The translations under genes were made by a program, and so were the position numbers. A DNA stretch of 64,000 bases from Candidatus Aenigmatarchaeota archaeon (lineage in GTDB: Archaea > Aenigmatarchaeota > Aenigmatarchaeia > CG10238-14): NCBI GenBank assembly GCA_017610225.1, contig JAFCCM010000002.1, forward strand, positions 1 through 64,000, given 5' to 3'. Numbering within the stretch: the stretch's first letter is position 1; every line of letters begins with the position of its first letter. Positions 52,969 through 60,812 of this stretch are shown piece by piece. Under the pieces are notes generated by a model. The model made no database searches and was not told the DNA's origin. It was given only the letters and a program-made list of their open reading frames with translations.

Positions 52969-53577
52969 ATGAGTTTACTTTCAAATTTAATAAATATTTT
53001 ACAAAGTCAAGATATTTTTCAATATTATTTACCATTTCTACTGACCTTCTCAATATTCTATGCTTTGTTGATTAAGTCTAAAATTTTCGGGGATGGTGTT
53101 GGGAAAAAAATAAGTTTAATTGTAGCTTTAATTGCTGGACTTTATGTTACTATAGCTACACCTATTGGTATCGGTTTAACTCAATTTTTTGCAATATTTT
53201 TTGCACAATCTACTGTATTTTTAACATTAATAATCGTTATAGCCATAACCACAGCAGCTTTAGCAACACCAATGTTTTTAGGTGAGAATACAAATCTTCT
53301 TGGAGGTAAAAGTAAATTTATTGCTATTGGAATTATTGTTCTAGTTAGTCTAGCTATGTTTGCAAGTAGTATGAAAAAAATGCCTGGTTTTCCAGGAATT
53401 TCTTTACCAGGTGTCTCATCAGATGATCTCGCTTTGGGACTTTTACTTGTAGCAACTGGACTTATGGTTTGGTGGGCACAAAGAGGGGAAGATCCAGAAA
53501 CAATAGAAGCTAAAAAGATGATAAAAAGGGCTAAAGAGGAGGCGCGAAAAAAGCAATTACAAAAACCAGATGGATGA
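52969..53577 (+). CDS. Polytopic membrane protein, paralogue 3 of 3
   Basis: 202 residues. ATG follows the preceding stop immediately. LLSNLINILQSQDIFQYYLPFLLTFSIFYALLIKSKIFGDG is the shared motif. Five helices and a basic cytoplasmic tail (KKMIKRAKEEARKKQLQKPDG). Last gene of the plus-strand pilus accessory operon. Confidence 0.7.
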   Translation: MSLLSNLINILQSQDIFQYYLPFLLTFSIFYALLIKSKIFGDGVGKKISLIVALIAGLYVTIATPIGIGLTQFFAIFFAQSTVFLTLIIVIAITTAALATPMFLGENTNLLGGKSKFIAIGIIVLVSLAMFASSMKKMPGFPGISLPGVSSDDLALGLLLVATGLMVWWAQRGEDPETIEAKKMIKRAKEEARKKQLQKPDG

Positions 53578-53594
53578 AGTTACTGATAAATGTC

Positions 53595-53831
53595 TTAAAG
53601 TATTTCCAATCTTTCTCCAGCTTCAAACAAACCCCAAGTAAAAGAAACTAATTCCCATGCCTTGACATAATCTTCTTTTTCAAGAAAATGTTCTGTATCG
53701 ATAATATAGGCATTGATATTTTTCAATAATTCTTTCCCCTTTTCATCTACAGATTTAACTTTTTCTACTTTTTTCTTAAGTTTAGTTAACCACTCTTCAA
53801 TCAGTTCTTTTGATATTTTATCTTTAATCAT
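53595..53831 (-). CDS. DUF357 family protein
   Basis: 78 residues, helical hairpin: LIEEWLTKLKKKVEKVKS, AYIIDTEHFLEKEDYVKAWELVSFTWGLFEAGERLEIL. This is the archaeal DUF357 pattern. Starts directly after the stop of dphB, and the two are commonly adjacent in archaeal genomes, so a link to translation is possible. Confidence 0.88.
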   Translation of the reverse strand: MIKDKISKELIEEWLTKLKKKVEKVKSVDEKGKELLKNINAYIIDTEHFLEKEDYVKAWELVSFTWGLFEAGERLEIL

Positions 53832-54587
53832 TCAATCAACTCGGTGATAATCTAGATATTCTTTTTCTGTAAAGTGTAACTTTCCTGGAATTATTAAAAT
53901 GAAAGGAAGTTTTCCGAAATCTTTTTCAAGTAAATCTTTTATTTTCCCGTAGGTTATTAAAGGATTTTCACTCCCTGCCCTGCCAAACACAACTACTTCA
54001 TCTCCTTCTGAGATATCGTTCGATTCTAATAGAATTTCCATTCCTTCATTAGGAGTCATATATTTTTCTTTTTCAGAAATTAAATCAAGAAGACATAACG
54101 TGTGTAATTCTTGTTGTCGATTATCTTGAATTGTTTGAAAAACACTTTCTGGTAGTTGATTGTTTGTTTTTTTTGGAAAGGGCAATGTCACAGTCGCACC
54201 GAATTTGTACAAATGCAACCCTGTCTCACCTACTGATGAGTAGATTGAAGCATTGTGAATGACTCGTGTTTTTATCCCATTTCTCTTGGCTTCGAGAAGT
54301 AATGTTATATGTGTTGTTGCAACTAATGGATCTCCTAAAATTAAAATAGATATTTGTTGAGTTTTTGATTCTTCTAGGATTTTTTGTGAATTTTCTTCGA
54401 GATCTGATCTTTTAAGTTGAATTATCTTTTTACCAATCATTTTTTCTAGATTTTGGATGTTTCCATACCATTTAGATGTATAAGTCTCTAGGTAGATTTT
54501 ATCAGATTTTTTACAGGTCTTGAGTCCTTCTAAAGTTAAACATTTCTCGTCCCAAAGTCCAATACCTACTAAATTTAACATCTTCAT
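53832..54587 (-). CDS. dphB: Diphthine synthase (tetrapyrrole methylase fold)
   Basis: 251 residues from ATG 54587 (or 54581). MLNLVGIGLWDEKCLTLEGLKTCKKSDKIYLETYTSKW at the N-terminus, SILILGDPLVATTHITLLLEAKRNG (SAM pocket), VIHNASIYSSVGETGLHLYKFG, and VFGRAGSENPLITYG are DphB/Dph5 marks. It methylates the precursor on elongation factor 2 during diphthamide synthesis. Confidence 0.95.
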   Translation of the reverse strand: MKMLNLVGIGLWDEKCLTLEGLKTCKKSDKIYLETYTSKWYGNIQNLEKMIGKKIIQLKRSDLEENSQKILEESKTQQISILILGDPLVATTHITLLLEAKRNGIKTRVIHNASIYSSVGETGLHLYKFGATVTLPFPKKTNNQLPESVFQTIQDNRQQELHTLCLLDLISEKEKYMTPNEGMEILLESNDISEGDEVVVFGRAGSENPLITYGKIKDLLEKDFGKLPFILIIPGKLHFTEKEYLDYHRVD

Positions 54588-54645
54588 CAAAAAATAATTT
54601 ATTTAAACATTTAATAATGTTAGTATTGAATTAATTGTGATAATA

Positions 54646-55470
54646 ATGAAACTTTCTAGTTACGACATCCTCGGCTCAAAAGAAAAATCAGTAGCAATAA
54701 TAGAAGAAACTGATAATCCAAAAGAAATATCTAAAGATATAATGAAAGAACATAAAAATGTTAAATCAGTCCTTATGAAACTTTCAGAAAGAAAAGGGAC
54801 AGAGAGAAAAAGAGACTTCAAATTTATTCTAGGCGATAAAAACACAGAAGTTATTCACAAAGAAAATTATTGCCGACTAAAATTAGATCCACAAAAAGTC
54901 TATTTCTCAGGAAGAGAAGGAACAGAAAGATTAAGAATAGCAGAACTAATCAAACCAAAAGAATCTGTTCTTGTTATGTTTGCAGGTATAGGACCATTCT
55001 CAATTTTAGTAGCAAAAAAACAACCTGCAGTCGACAAAATACCATCTATCGAAATCAACCCTGATGCTGTAGAATATATGAAAGAGAATATTCGACTAAA
55101 CAAAGTTCAAGACAAAGTAATCCCAATCCTAGGAGATGTTAGAAAAAAATCTCAGGAATGGTTTGGTAAATGTGATAGAGTAGTAATGCCTTTACCTCAT
55201 GACGCTAGAAAATATTTAGAATTAGCTTACAAATGTCTTAAACCAGAAGTAGGAGTAATTCATCTTTACATCATAGAATCAGAAAATGAAGTTGAAAAAA
55301 ATGTTGAAAAATTAATGAAAAATTTTCAAGAAAAAATAAAATCAAAAATCAATTATAAGATAAAAAAAGTTCTCTCATACTCACCAAGAACTTACAAATA
55401 TTGTGTGGACATTCAAATCAATGAAGGTAAATTAAATTCAACTAAATTCAAAACCCAAGTAACAGAATAA
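54646..55470 (+). CDS. trm5: tRNA (guanine(37)-N1)-methyltransferase Trm5
   Basis: 274 residues from ATG 54646 (a GTG at 54637 is possible). SAM site VLVMFAGIGPFSILVAKK, IEINPDAVEYMKENIRLNK, GDVRK, and catalytic loop DRVVMPLPHDARKYL, where Trm5 normally has N-L-P; here M-P-L-P, which occurs in archaeal Trm5. C-terminal KKVLSYSPRTYKYCVDIQI is family-typical. It provides m1G37 used by Taw1. Its 3' end overlaps the convergent VTT gene by 58 bases. Confidence 0.85.
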   Translation: MKLSSYDILGSKEKSVAIIEETDNPKEISKDIMKEHKNVKSVLMKLSERKGTERKRDFKFILGDKNTEVIHKENYCRLKLDPQKVYFSGREGTERLRIAELIKPKESVLVMFAGIGPFSILVAKKQPAVDKIPSIEINPDAVEYMKENIRLNKVQDKVIPILGDVRKKSQEWFGKCDRVVMPLPHDARKYLELAYKCLKPEVGVIHLYIIESENEVEKNVEKLMKNFQEKIKSKINYKIKKVLSYSPRTYKYCVDIQINEGKLNSTKFKTQVTE

Positions 55471-55940
55471 TATCCAGCATAAGCAAGTATTAAGTTATAA
55501 ATAATTTTTGAACAAAATGTGGCAATTAGAAATTTCTTCAAATCATAACGTATCATCCCACAAAAAACAGAAATCAAACCGTCTGGAAGGGGTGTTAAAT
55601 TAACTATAACTATCCACCAAAAACCTTTATACTTATGAAATTTATCTTTTGTTTTTTCAAGTTGTTTACTATATTTTTTTTCTGCAATGTCCTTAAATCC
55701 ACGACCAAAAACATATACAAAGATTGCCCCAACACTTCCCCCTAAACCAGAAACAATCGCAACTAAAAATGGATTGAGAATTCCACCAAAAGTAAAAACA
55801 AAGAATAATGTTGGTAAAGGAAAGAGTGAAAGAGTCATCGTTTCTAGAAAATTAATAATAAACAATCCCGAATAACCCCACCTGTAAAGAAATTCATAAC
55901 TCCTTGTTAAGAGAATTGTTAAAAATCCTGTTAAAGACAT
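55413..55940 (-). CDS. VTT/DedA-family (YqaA-like) membrane protein
   Basis: 175 residues, five or six membrane helices. PLPTLFFVFTFGGILNPFLVAIVSGLGGSVGAIFVYVFGRGFKD is the VTT core with its G-x-x-x-G and re-entrant loop, and VNLTPLPDGLISVFCGMIRYDLKKFLIATF is the second re-entrant half. DedA/VTT proteins scramble or flip lipids. Convergent overlap with trm5. Confidence 0.82.
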   Translation of the reverse strand: MSLTGFLTILLTRSYEFLYRWGYSGLFIINFLETMTLSLFPLPTLFFVFTFGGILNPFLVAIVSGLGGSVGAIFVYVFGRGFKDIAEKKYSKQLEKTKDKFHKYKGFWWIVIVNLTPLPDGLISVFCGMIRYDLKKFLIATFCSKIIYNLILAYAGYYSVTWVLNLVEFNLPSLI

Positions 55941-55971
55941 ATTATCTAGATAGATTTAGTCAAACCAATAC

Positions 55972-56565
55972 TTAAACAATTAGAAGAGTCATAAGTGTAA
56001 AGACTATCAAAATCACCCAACCCCATAATGACCAAGTAAAAATATGTCCTCCTTCTAAAGGTGGAATTGGTAACAGACTAAAAAAAGCTAGCAATCCATT
56101 AATTCTACTAATTGTTTCAAATATTTCTACAGAATTTATTGTATACAAAATACCAAAAAATAACATCAAGAATAAATTTACAGCAACACCTGCCAAAGCT
56201 ATGTGTGCATAATCTCTCGGCATCATTTTTATTAATTTTATTCCCCATCTACCGAATTTGTAAGGAATGATCTCAACATATCCTAATGCTGTAAAAATAA
56301 ATCCATATATTGTTTTCAACATCAATGACATCAAACCTATACCTACACCTGCAGGCCATAACTTAAATGTAACCATGCATCCCAATCTGTCTCCCATTAA
56401 TTTATGAGCAACATGTTTTAGAGACATTGACACAGAAACTATAATTAAATAGAGAAAAGAATTTTTCTTCAAATCTGGAAATGCAAATATCAAAGTTACC
56501 ACAAGAATAACTATTACTAAATCTCTTATCTCTTCTTTTTTAAATCTTTTTCTTACCTTTTCCAT
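55972..56565 (-). CDS. M50-like membrane protein, metal-binding motif lost
   Basis: 197 residues resembling archaeal site-2-protease-type M50 proteins in topology: helices, VSMSLKHVAHKLMGDRLGCMVTFKLWPAG, RDYAHIALAGVAVNLFLMLFFGI, and FSLLPIPPLEGGHIFTWSLWGW. In active M50 enzymes the first block reads HExxH and the last N-P-x-D-G. Here the first is K-H-V-A-H and the last P-L-E-G-G. It is therefore probably a non-catalytic homologue. Family link by overall pattern. Confidence 0.72.
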   Translation of the reverse strand: MEKVRKRFKKEEIRDLVIVILVVTLIFAFPDLKKNSFLYLIIVSVSMSLKHVAHKLMGDRLGCMVTFKLWPAGVGIGLMSLMLKTIYGFIFTALGYVEIIPYKFGRWGIKLIKMMPRDYAHIALAGVAVNLFLMLFFGILYTINSVEIFETISRINGLLAFFSLLPIPPLEGGHIFTWSLWGWVILIVFTLMTLLIV

Positions 56566-56602
56566 AATAACAATTTACTTTTTCTAAAATATATTTACAT
56601 CA

Positions 56603-57601
56603 TTAAAAGTCAAATTTTTTCTTGTAATCTTTAGTATAAAATCTTATCAAAGTTATTAGTATTGACAATATTAACGGTCCTAAAATAATACCTAAAGCTC
56701 CAAAAACTTTTATACCACTAATTATACCTATGAACATCAAGAAGGAATTTATTTTTGATTTCTTTCCAATAAATTTTATTATAAGTAGATTGTCGAGATT
56801 TGCTATTATAATTTCTAAAACCATTAATAAGATAGCCAATGGGTAGTTACCTAGTAATGTAAGGTATATTACACCACCTATCCACACTGGAACATTTCCT
56901 ATTATTGGAACAAAAGATAAAATTATCATAGTAAATCCCCATAAAATTGCATTTGGTATACCAAACAGATAAAAAATTATTGTTCCTATAACACCATTAA
57001 AAATTGCAGTCAAAAATATACTATAAATCATGCCTTTAGTTACTATTTCAAATTCACTAAACAATGACTCTTTTTGAACCTTTTCTATAGGGATTGTTAT
57101 TTTGAATTTTTTCACAATATCTGCGCCATCTTTTAAAAATAATGTTACTGCAAACAAGAAAACTATAACACTAAAAAATTTATATGGGAACCCAATGACA
57201 AATTTTGAAAGTCCTGATAATATACCAGAACCCACGGTTTCAAATATTTTAACCAAATAATTTCTAATAGAGGGAGATATTGTATCTAACTTAAAGAGTA
57301 CTAATGAATTATTATTCATATTTTTGAAAGAATCAAGAAAACTTGTCATATCATCAACAAGACTATATAATATCAACCCTAATGGTATTAAAATTAGAAA
57401 CACAATTACCAACAATATCAGCAATAGAGATAAATTTTTGTGTTTCAGTTTGATATTAATCTTTTTATAAAATGGATAAAGAATATAACTTATTATTATT
57501 GCTGACACCAGAGATCCTATAAAGGGTTTAATTAGAAGAAAGGAAAGATACAATATTATTAAAGTAAATATTATAGGAAAATAATTCATTTTTTTATTCA
57601 T
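56603..57601 (-). CDS. AI-2E transporter-family membrane permease
   Basis: 332 residues, seven or eight membrane helices. The C-terminal block FGIPNAILWGFTMIILSFVPIIGNVPVWIGGVIYL, then GIISGIKVFGALGIILGPLILSILITLIRFY is the PF01594 signature, including GxxGxxLGP. Family members export small molecules or act as Na+/H+ antiporters; substrate unknown. Confidence 0.9.
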   Translation of the reverse strand: MNKKMNYFPIIFTLIILYLSFLLIKPFIGSLVSAIIISYILYPFYKKINIKLKHKNLSLLLILLVIVFLILIPLGLILYSLVDDMTSFLDSFKNMNNNSLVLFKLDTISPSIRNYLVKIFETVGSGILSGLSKFVIGFPYKFFSVIVFLFAVTLFLKDGADIVKKFKITIPIEKVQKESLFSEFEIVTKGMIYSIFLTAIFNGVIGTIIFYLFGIPNAILWGFTMIILSFVPIIGNVPVWIGGVIYLTLLGNYPLAILLMVLEIIIANLDNLLIIKFIGKKSKINSFLMFIGIISGIKVFGALGIILGPLILSILITLIRFYTKDYKKKFDF

Positions 57602-57644
57602 ATATAAGATTTATTTTTGTTTATTAAATTGTTATGTGGATTGT

Positions 57645-58472
57645 ATGAAAGTAAAGGTTGGGTTAGCATTAAGTTCTGGTGGAGCAAGAGGATTTGCACA
57701 TGTAGGAGTAATAAAATCATTAGTGAAACATAATATTCCTATTGATATTATATCTGGTGTTAGTGCTGGAGCATTATTTGGTGGAATATATGCGAGTGGA
57801 GCAACTATGGAGGAAATCGAAAAAGTATGTTATTCAACTAAATATAAGGATATTCTACCAATAATTTGGGATTTTTCAAGAAAGGTTTCTGGTGGATTGG
57901 TAGTGGGCAAGAAAATAGATAAATTTCTCAACTCTTTATTAATGGAAGAGAAAATTGAAAATTTTCCGATAAAATTTACTTGCACAGCAACTGATTTGAT
58001 ATCTGGAAAAGCCGTGTATTTTGATAATGGTCCTGCGTCTATTGCAATAAGAGCAAGTGGTGCTATTCCTGCCATATTTAAACCAATTGAATATGACGGA
58101 AAATATCTAGTAGACGGGGGAGTTGTTGAGCCAATATCACTAGAACGTGTAAAAAAGTTTGGTGGAAATGTAAATATTGGAGTTGATATATCACGATCTA
58201 CAAATATTCTTGAAAAATTAGCAAATGGTAAGAAACTAAATATTAAGGATTCTGTTTATTCGTCATTTGTGTTAATGCAAAAAAGATTTACTGATATTGA
58301 ATTTAAAGAAAATAAAAATTTTCTTAGAATAAGACCTAAAGTAGACTGGATCAAGTCTCTTAAATTTGGTTCTGAAGAAACGGCCAGGAAAGGTATAAAA
58401 GAAGGAGAAAGAATCATGGATAAAAATATACCAAAAGTTAAAGAAATGATCAAAAATTGCCAGAAAAAATAG
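57645..58472 (+). CDS. Patatin-like phospholipase
   Basis: 275 residues from ATG 57645 (GTG 57636 also in frame). Oxyanion loop LALSSGGARGFAHVGVI, nucleophile GVSAGALFGG (GxSxG, Ser about residue 43), and catalytic Asp in LVDGGVVEPI. RssA/YlbK-type size. It would hydrolyse acyl esters, unusual given ether lipids, so host or bacterial lipids could be substrates; that is inference. Confidence 0.92.
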   Translation: MKVKVGLALSSGGARGFAHVGVIKSLVKHNIPIDIISGVSAGALFGGIYASGATMEEIEKVCYSTKYKDILPIIWDFSRKVSGGLVVGKKIDKFLNSLLMEEKIENFPIKFTCTATDLISGKAVYFDNGPASIAIRASGAIPAIFKPIEYDGKYLVDGGVVEPISLERVKKFGGNVNIGVDISRSTNILEKLANGKKLNIKDSVYSSFVLMQKRFTDIEFKENKNFLRIRPKVDWIKSLKFGSEETARKGIKEGERIMDKNIPKVKEMIKNCQKK

Positions 58473-58531
58473 ATTTTTAAGTGTTGTTGTTTAAATTCTA
58501 GTTAACACGGTGTGTCGGATGACAGGGGAAT

Positions 58532-59581
58532 ATGTTTGCAACATCTGAATTGATTTTATCTAATCCTATTTCTAATGATTTATTCTCGAAAATTAACAAT
58601 ATTCATTCTAACTATACCCTCCTTCGAAAGACTAATCTTTTATTAAAAGAAAAATCAATCATGAATTCATATTTTTCATATTTTTCATATTATGATATTA
58701 AAAGAGAAGTAAAAATACCTAAATTTAGTAGAGATCTTGCAGAATTTTGGGGAATTTTATCAGGAGATGGTTTTTTAACCAAAAAGGGAAGAATTCATAG
58801 ATTAGGTGTTTCGTTTCATTTGAATGATGATATTCACTACTCGAAATATGTTAGAACACTTATTAAAAATTTATTTAATATAGATCCTACCATATCAGTC
58901 AAGGAAAAAGAAACTGTATTATATCTACTAGTACATTCAAAAGGTATTACAAATTTTATTAGTGAAAATGGGTTTCCAATAGGATTTAAAAAAGGAAAAT
59001 TAAAAATTCCAGAGTGGATAGTTAATAATCATATATTTACTAAAAAATACCTAAAAGGTTTGGTAGATACTGATGGTTGTTTATTTTTTGCAAAAAGAGG
59101 AACTTATAAAATCAACAAATATCCAGTAATAGAAATAAAATTACATGATAGAAATTTAATTAAAAATATTGGATTAGCAATTAATAATTTAGATTTTAAA
59201 GTTGTTATACAGAAAAATAAAATTCAACTAAATGGAATACAAAACCTTAATAAATGGTTGGATACAATTGGTTTTAAAAATATAAAACATATAACAAGAT
59301 ATTTAATATGGAAAAGGTATGGATTTTGTCCACCTGGAACAAATCTAAAAGAAAGATTAGATATACTAAGCCGAGGGTTCGCCGAGGTTCCGAAAGGGCT
59401 CGAAGGCAGAACGGCTATGCAACCGATCTCTAAAAGAGAGTTGAAGCTGCAGAACTGGTATTTAAGCCAAATTGCTGATACCGGTAGAAATGGGTTCGAC
59501 TCCCATCCTCGGCTTTTGCCACTATCTAAAAACTTAAATATAATCAAAAATATAGATAAGAGGGATGAAAATGTCCGGTGA
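58532..59581 (+). CDS. Free-standing LAGLIDADG homing endonuclease, ORF continues into tRNA
   Basis: The open frame has 349 codons, but the endonuclease is about residues 1-278. Two LAGLIDADG helices: LAEFWGILSGDGFL (about 70-83) and KYLKGLVDTDGCLFF (about 172-186). The conserved end ITRYLIWKRYGFCPPGTNLKERLDIL stops just before the tRNA acceptor stem. The remaining 70 codons merely translate the tRNA-like gene. No splice-junction residues of an intein are seen. It is probably a tRNA-intron endonuclease relic or a mobile ORF landed beside the tRNA. Confidence 0.8.
   Translation: MFATSELILSNPISNDLFSKINNIHSNYTLLRKTNLLLKEKSIMNSYFSYFSYYDIKREVKIPKFSRDLAEFWGILSGDGFLTKKGRIHRLGVSFHLNDDIHYSKYVRTLIKNLFNIDPTISVKEKETVLYLLVHSKGITNFISENGFPIGFKKGKLKIPEWIVNNHIFTKKYLKGLVDTDGCLFFAKRGTYKINKYPVIEIKLHDRNLIKNIGLAINNLDFKVVIQKNKIQLNGIQNLNKWLDTIGFKNIKHITRYLIWKRYGFCPPGTNLKERLDILSRGFAEVPKGLEGRTAMQPISKRELKLQNWYLSQIADTGRNGFDSHPRLLPLSKNLNIIKNIDKRDENVR
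59381..59514 (+). tRNA. Probable tRNA-Cys (GCA) with multiple introns
   Basis: 3' half is standard: T-arm ATGGG-TTCGACT-CCCAT (59490-59506), acceptor CCTCGGC (59507-59513), U73. The 5' acceptor GCCGAGG is at 59381-59387 (a second copy at 59370-59376). A Cys-type D-arm GGCAGAACGGCTATGC lies at 59405-59420, and CTGCAGA (59447-59453) is the classic Cys anticodon loop. The 134 bases exceed a tRNA by about 60. My best model has three introns, about 59389-59403, 59430-59448 and 59454-59479, giving a 74-nt tRNA with one A-C mismatch in the anticodon stem. Boundaries are tentative. cysK and cysS follow. Confidence 0.7.
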
Positions 59582-59796
59582 AAACTTTTGCATTGCCGAA
59601 ATCGGCTCGAGAAGTATTTAGAGTTTTATCTAGTTCTATTTATACACCACAAGAAATTCATGAAATAACTGGTATTCCTCCAAGAACAATAAGGTTTACA
59701 CTCAATCTTCTAAAAAAGAAAGGATTGATCATTGAAAAGAAATCCTTCAAAGATATGAGAAAAAGATATTGCACAGGTGTTGAAAATGATTGGTGA
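59578..59796 (+). CDS. Small winged-helix DNA-binding protein
   Basis: 72 residues. PKSAREVFRVLSSSIYTPQEIHEITGIPPRTIRFTLNLLKKKGLIIEKKS is a compact MarR/ArsR-like HTH. Starts with GTG at the endonuclease-frame stop and its stop overlaps the cysK start as GTGA, so it is cotranscribed with cysK and may regulate the cysteine genes. Confidence 0.75.
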   Translation: MKTFALPKSAREVFRVLSSSIYTPQEIHEITGIPPRTIRFTLNLLKKKGLIIEKKSFKDMRKRYCTGVENDW

Positions 59797-60812
59797 ACGT
59801 TTTTGTTACAAATAGTCCATTAGAATTGATTGGGAATACACATTTAGTTAAAATAAAAATGAATTCAAATGTTATTTTTGCTAAAATGGAAAATCTAAAC
59901 CCATCAGGTTCTATCAAAGATAGAATTGTAAAATATATGATAGAAAAGGCTGAAAAATCTGGAAGACTAGAACCAGGAATGACTATAATCGAACCAACAA
60001 GTGGAAATACTGGTATCGCATTTTCTTTTGTATCCTCAATTAAAGGTTATAATTTTATTGCAGTTATGCCAGAATTTGTGAGTAAAGAGAGAATTAAAAT
60101 AATTAAACAATATGGAGCAAAAGTTATTCTAACACCAAAAGAAAAAAACATAAAAGGTGCTGTTGAGAAAGCCAAAGAATTAACTAGGAAATTGAATGCT
60201 TTCATGCCTAATCAGTTTGAAAATGAAAATAATATTTTAGCCCATAAAGAAACGACTGGTAAAGAAATCCTAGAACAGATGGGTAATGTTGATGTTTTCG
60301 TAACAGGAATTGGAACTGGTGGAACATTGATATGTATTGCTAAATCATTAAAAGAAAAAAACAAAGATGTTAAAATTGTTGCTGTCGAACCAGCGTCTTC
60401 CCCATTATTATCTAAAGGGAAATTTGGATTTCATAAAATAGAAGGTATAGGTGAAGATTTTGTACCAAAAATACTTGAAGAAAATCTAGATTTAATAGAT
60501 GAGATCATTACAGTGACAGATAAACAAGCGATAGAAACATCTAAAAAATTAGCAAAACAAGGTTTATTTGTAGGTATATCATCAGGGGCTAATGTATTCG
60601 CATCATTAAAAATATCTAAAAGATTAAAAAATAAAAGGATAGTTACCATATTACCTGATAGTGCTGATAGATATTATAGCACGAACTTTTCAGATGAGGT
60701 GAAAATAAATGCAAATAAAATTATTCAACACAATGGGAAGAAAAAAAGAAATATTCAAACCAATCAATCCTGGAGAAGTCAAACTTTATGCTTGTGGACC
60801 TACAGTCTATAG
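59793..60812 (+). CDS. cysK: Cysteine synthase (PLP-dependent)
   Basis: 339 residues. PLP-Lys motif NPSGSIKDRIVKYMIEKA (about 33-50), substrate loop EPTSGNTGIAFSFV, phosphate-binding GTGIGTGGTLI and the C-terminal Ser environment VTILPDSADRYYSTNF. It makes cysteine from O-acetyl- or O-phosphoserine and sulfide. The normal end would be soon after YYSTNFSDEV; the ORF instead continues about 30 residues into cysS (104-base overlap), which suggests a recent loss of the natural stop. GTG start at 59793 gives the GTGA overlap. Confidence 0.92.
   Translation: MNVFVTNSPLELIGNTHLVKIKMNSNVIFAKMENLNPSGSIKDRIVKYMIEKAEKSGRLEPGMTIIEPTSGNTGIAFSFVSSIKGYNFIAVMPEFVSKERIKIIKQYGAKVILTPKEKNIKGAVEKAKELTRKLNAFMPNQFENENNILAHKETTGKEILEQMGNVDVFVTGIGTGGTLICIAKSLKEKNKDVKIVAVEPASSPLLSKGKFGFHKIEGIGEDFVPKILEENLDLIDEIITVTDKQAIETSKKLAKQGLFVGISSGANVFASLKISKRLKNKRIVTILPDSADRYYSTNFSDEVKINANKIIQHNGKKKRNIQTNQSWRSQTLCLWTYSL

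Noticed and set aside
59428..59434. CTCTAAA, which looks like the tRNA-Pyl anticodon loop
   Set aside because: No Pyl genes are seen, G73 and other Pyl identity features are missing, and the surrounding sequence fits a Cys-type D-arm and later GCA loop better; it is likely intron sequence.
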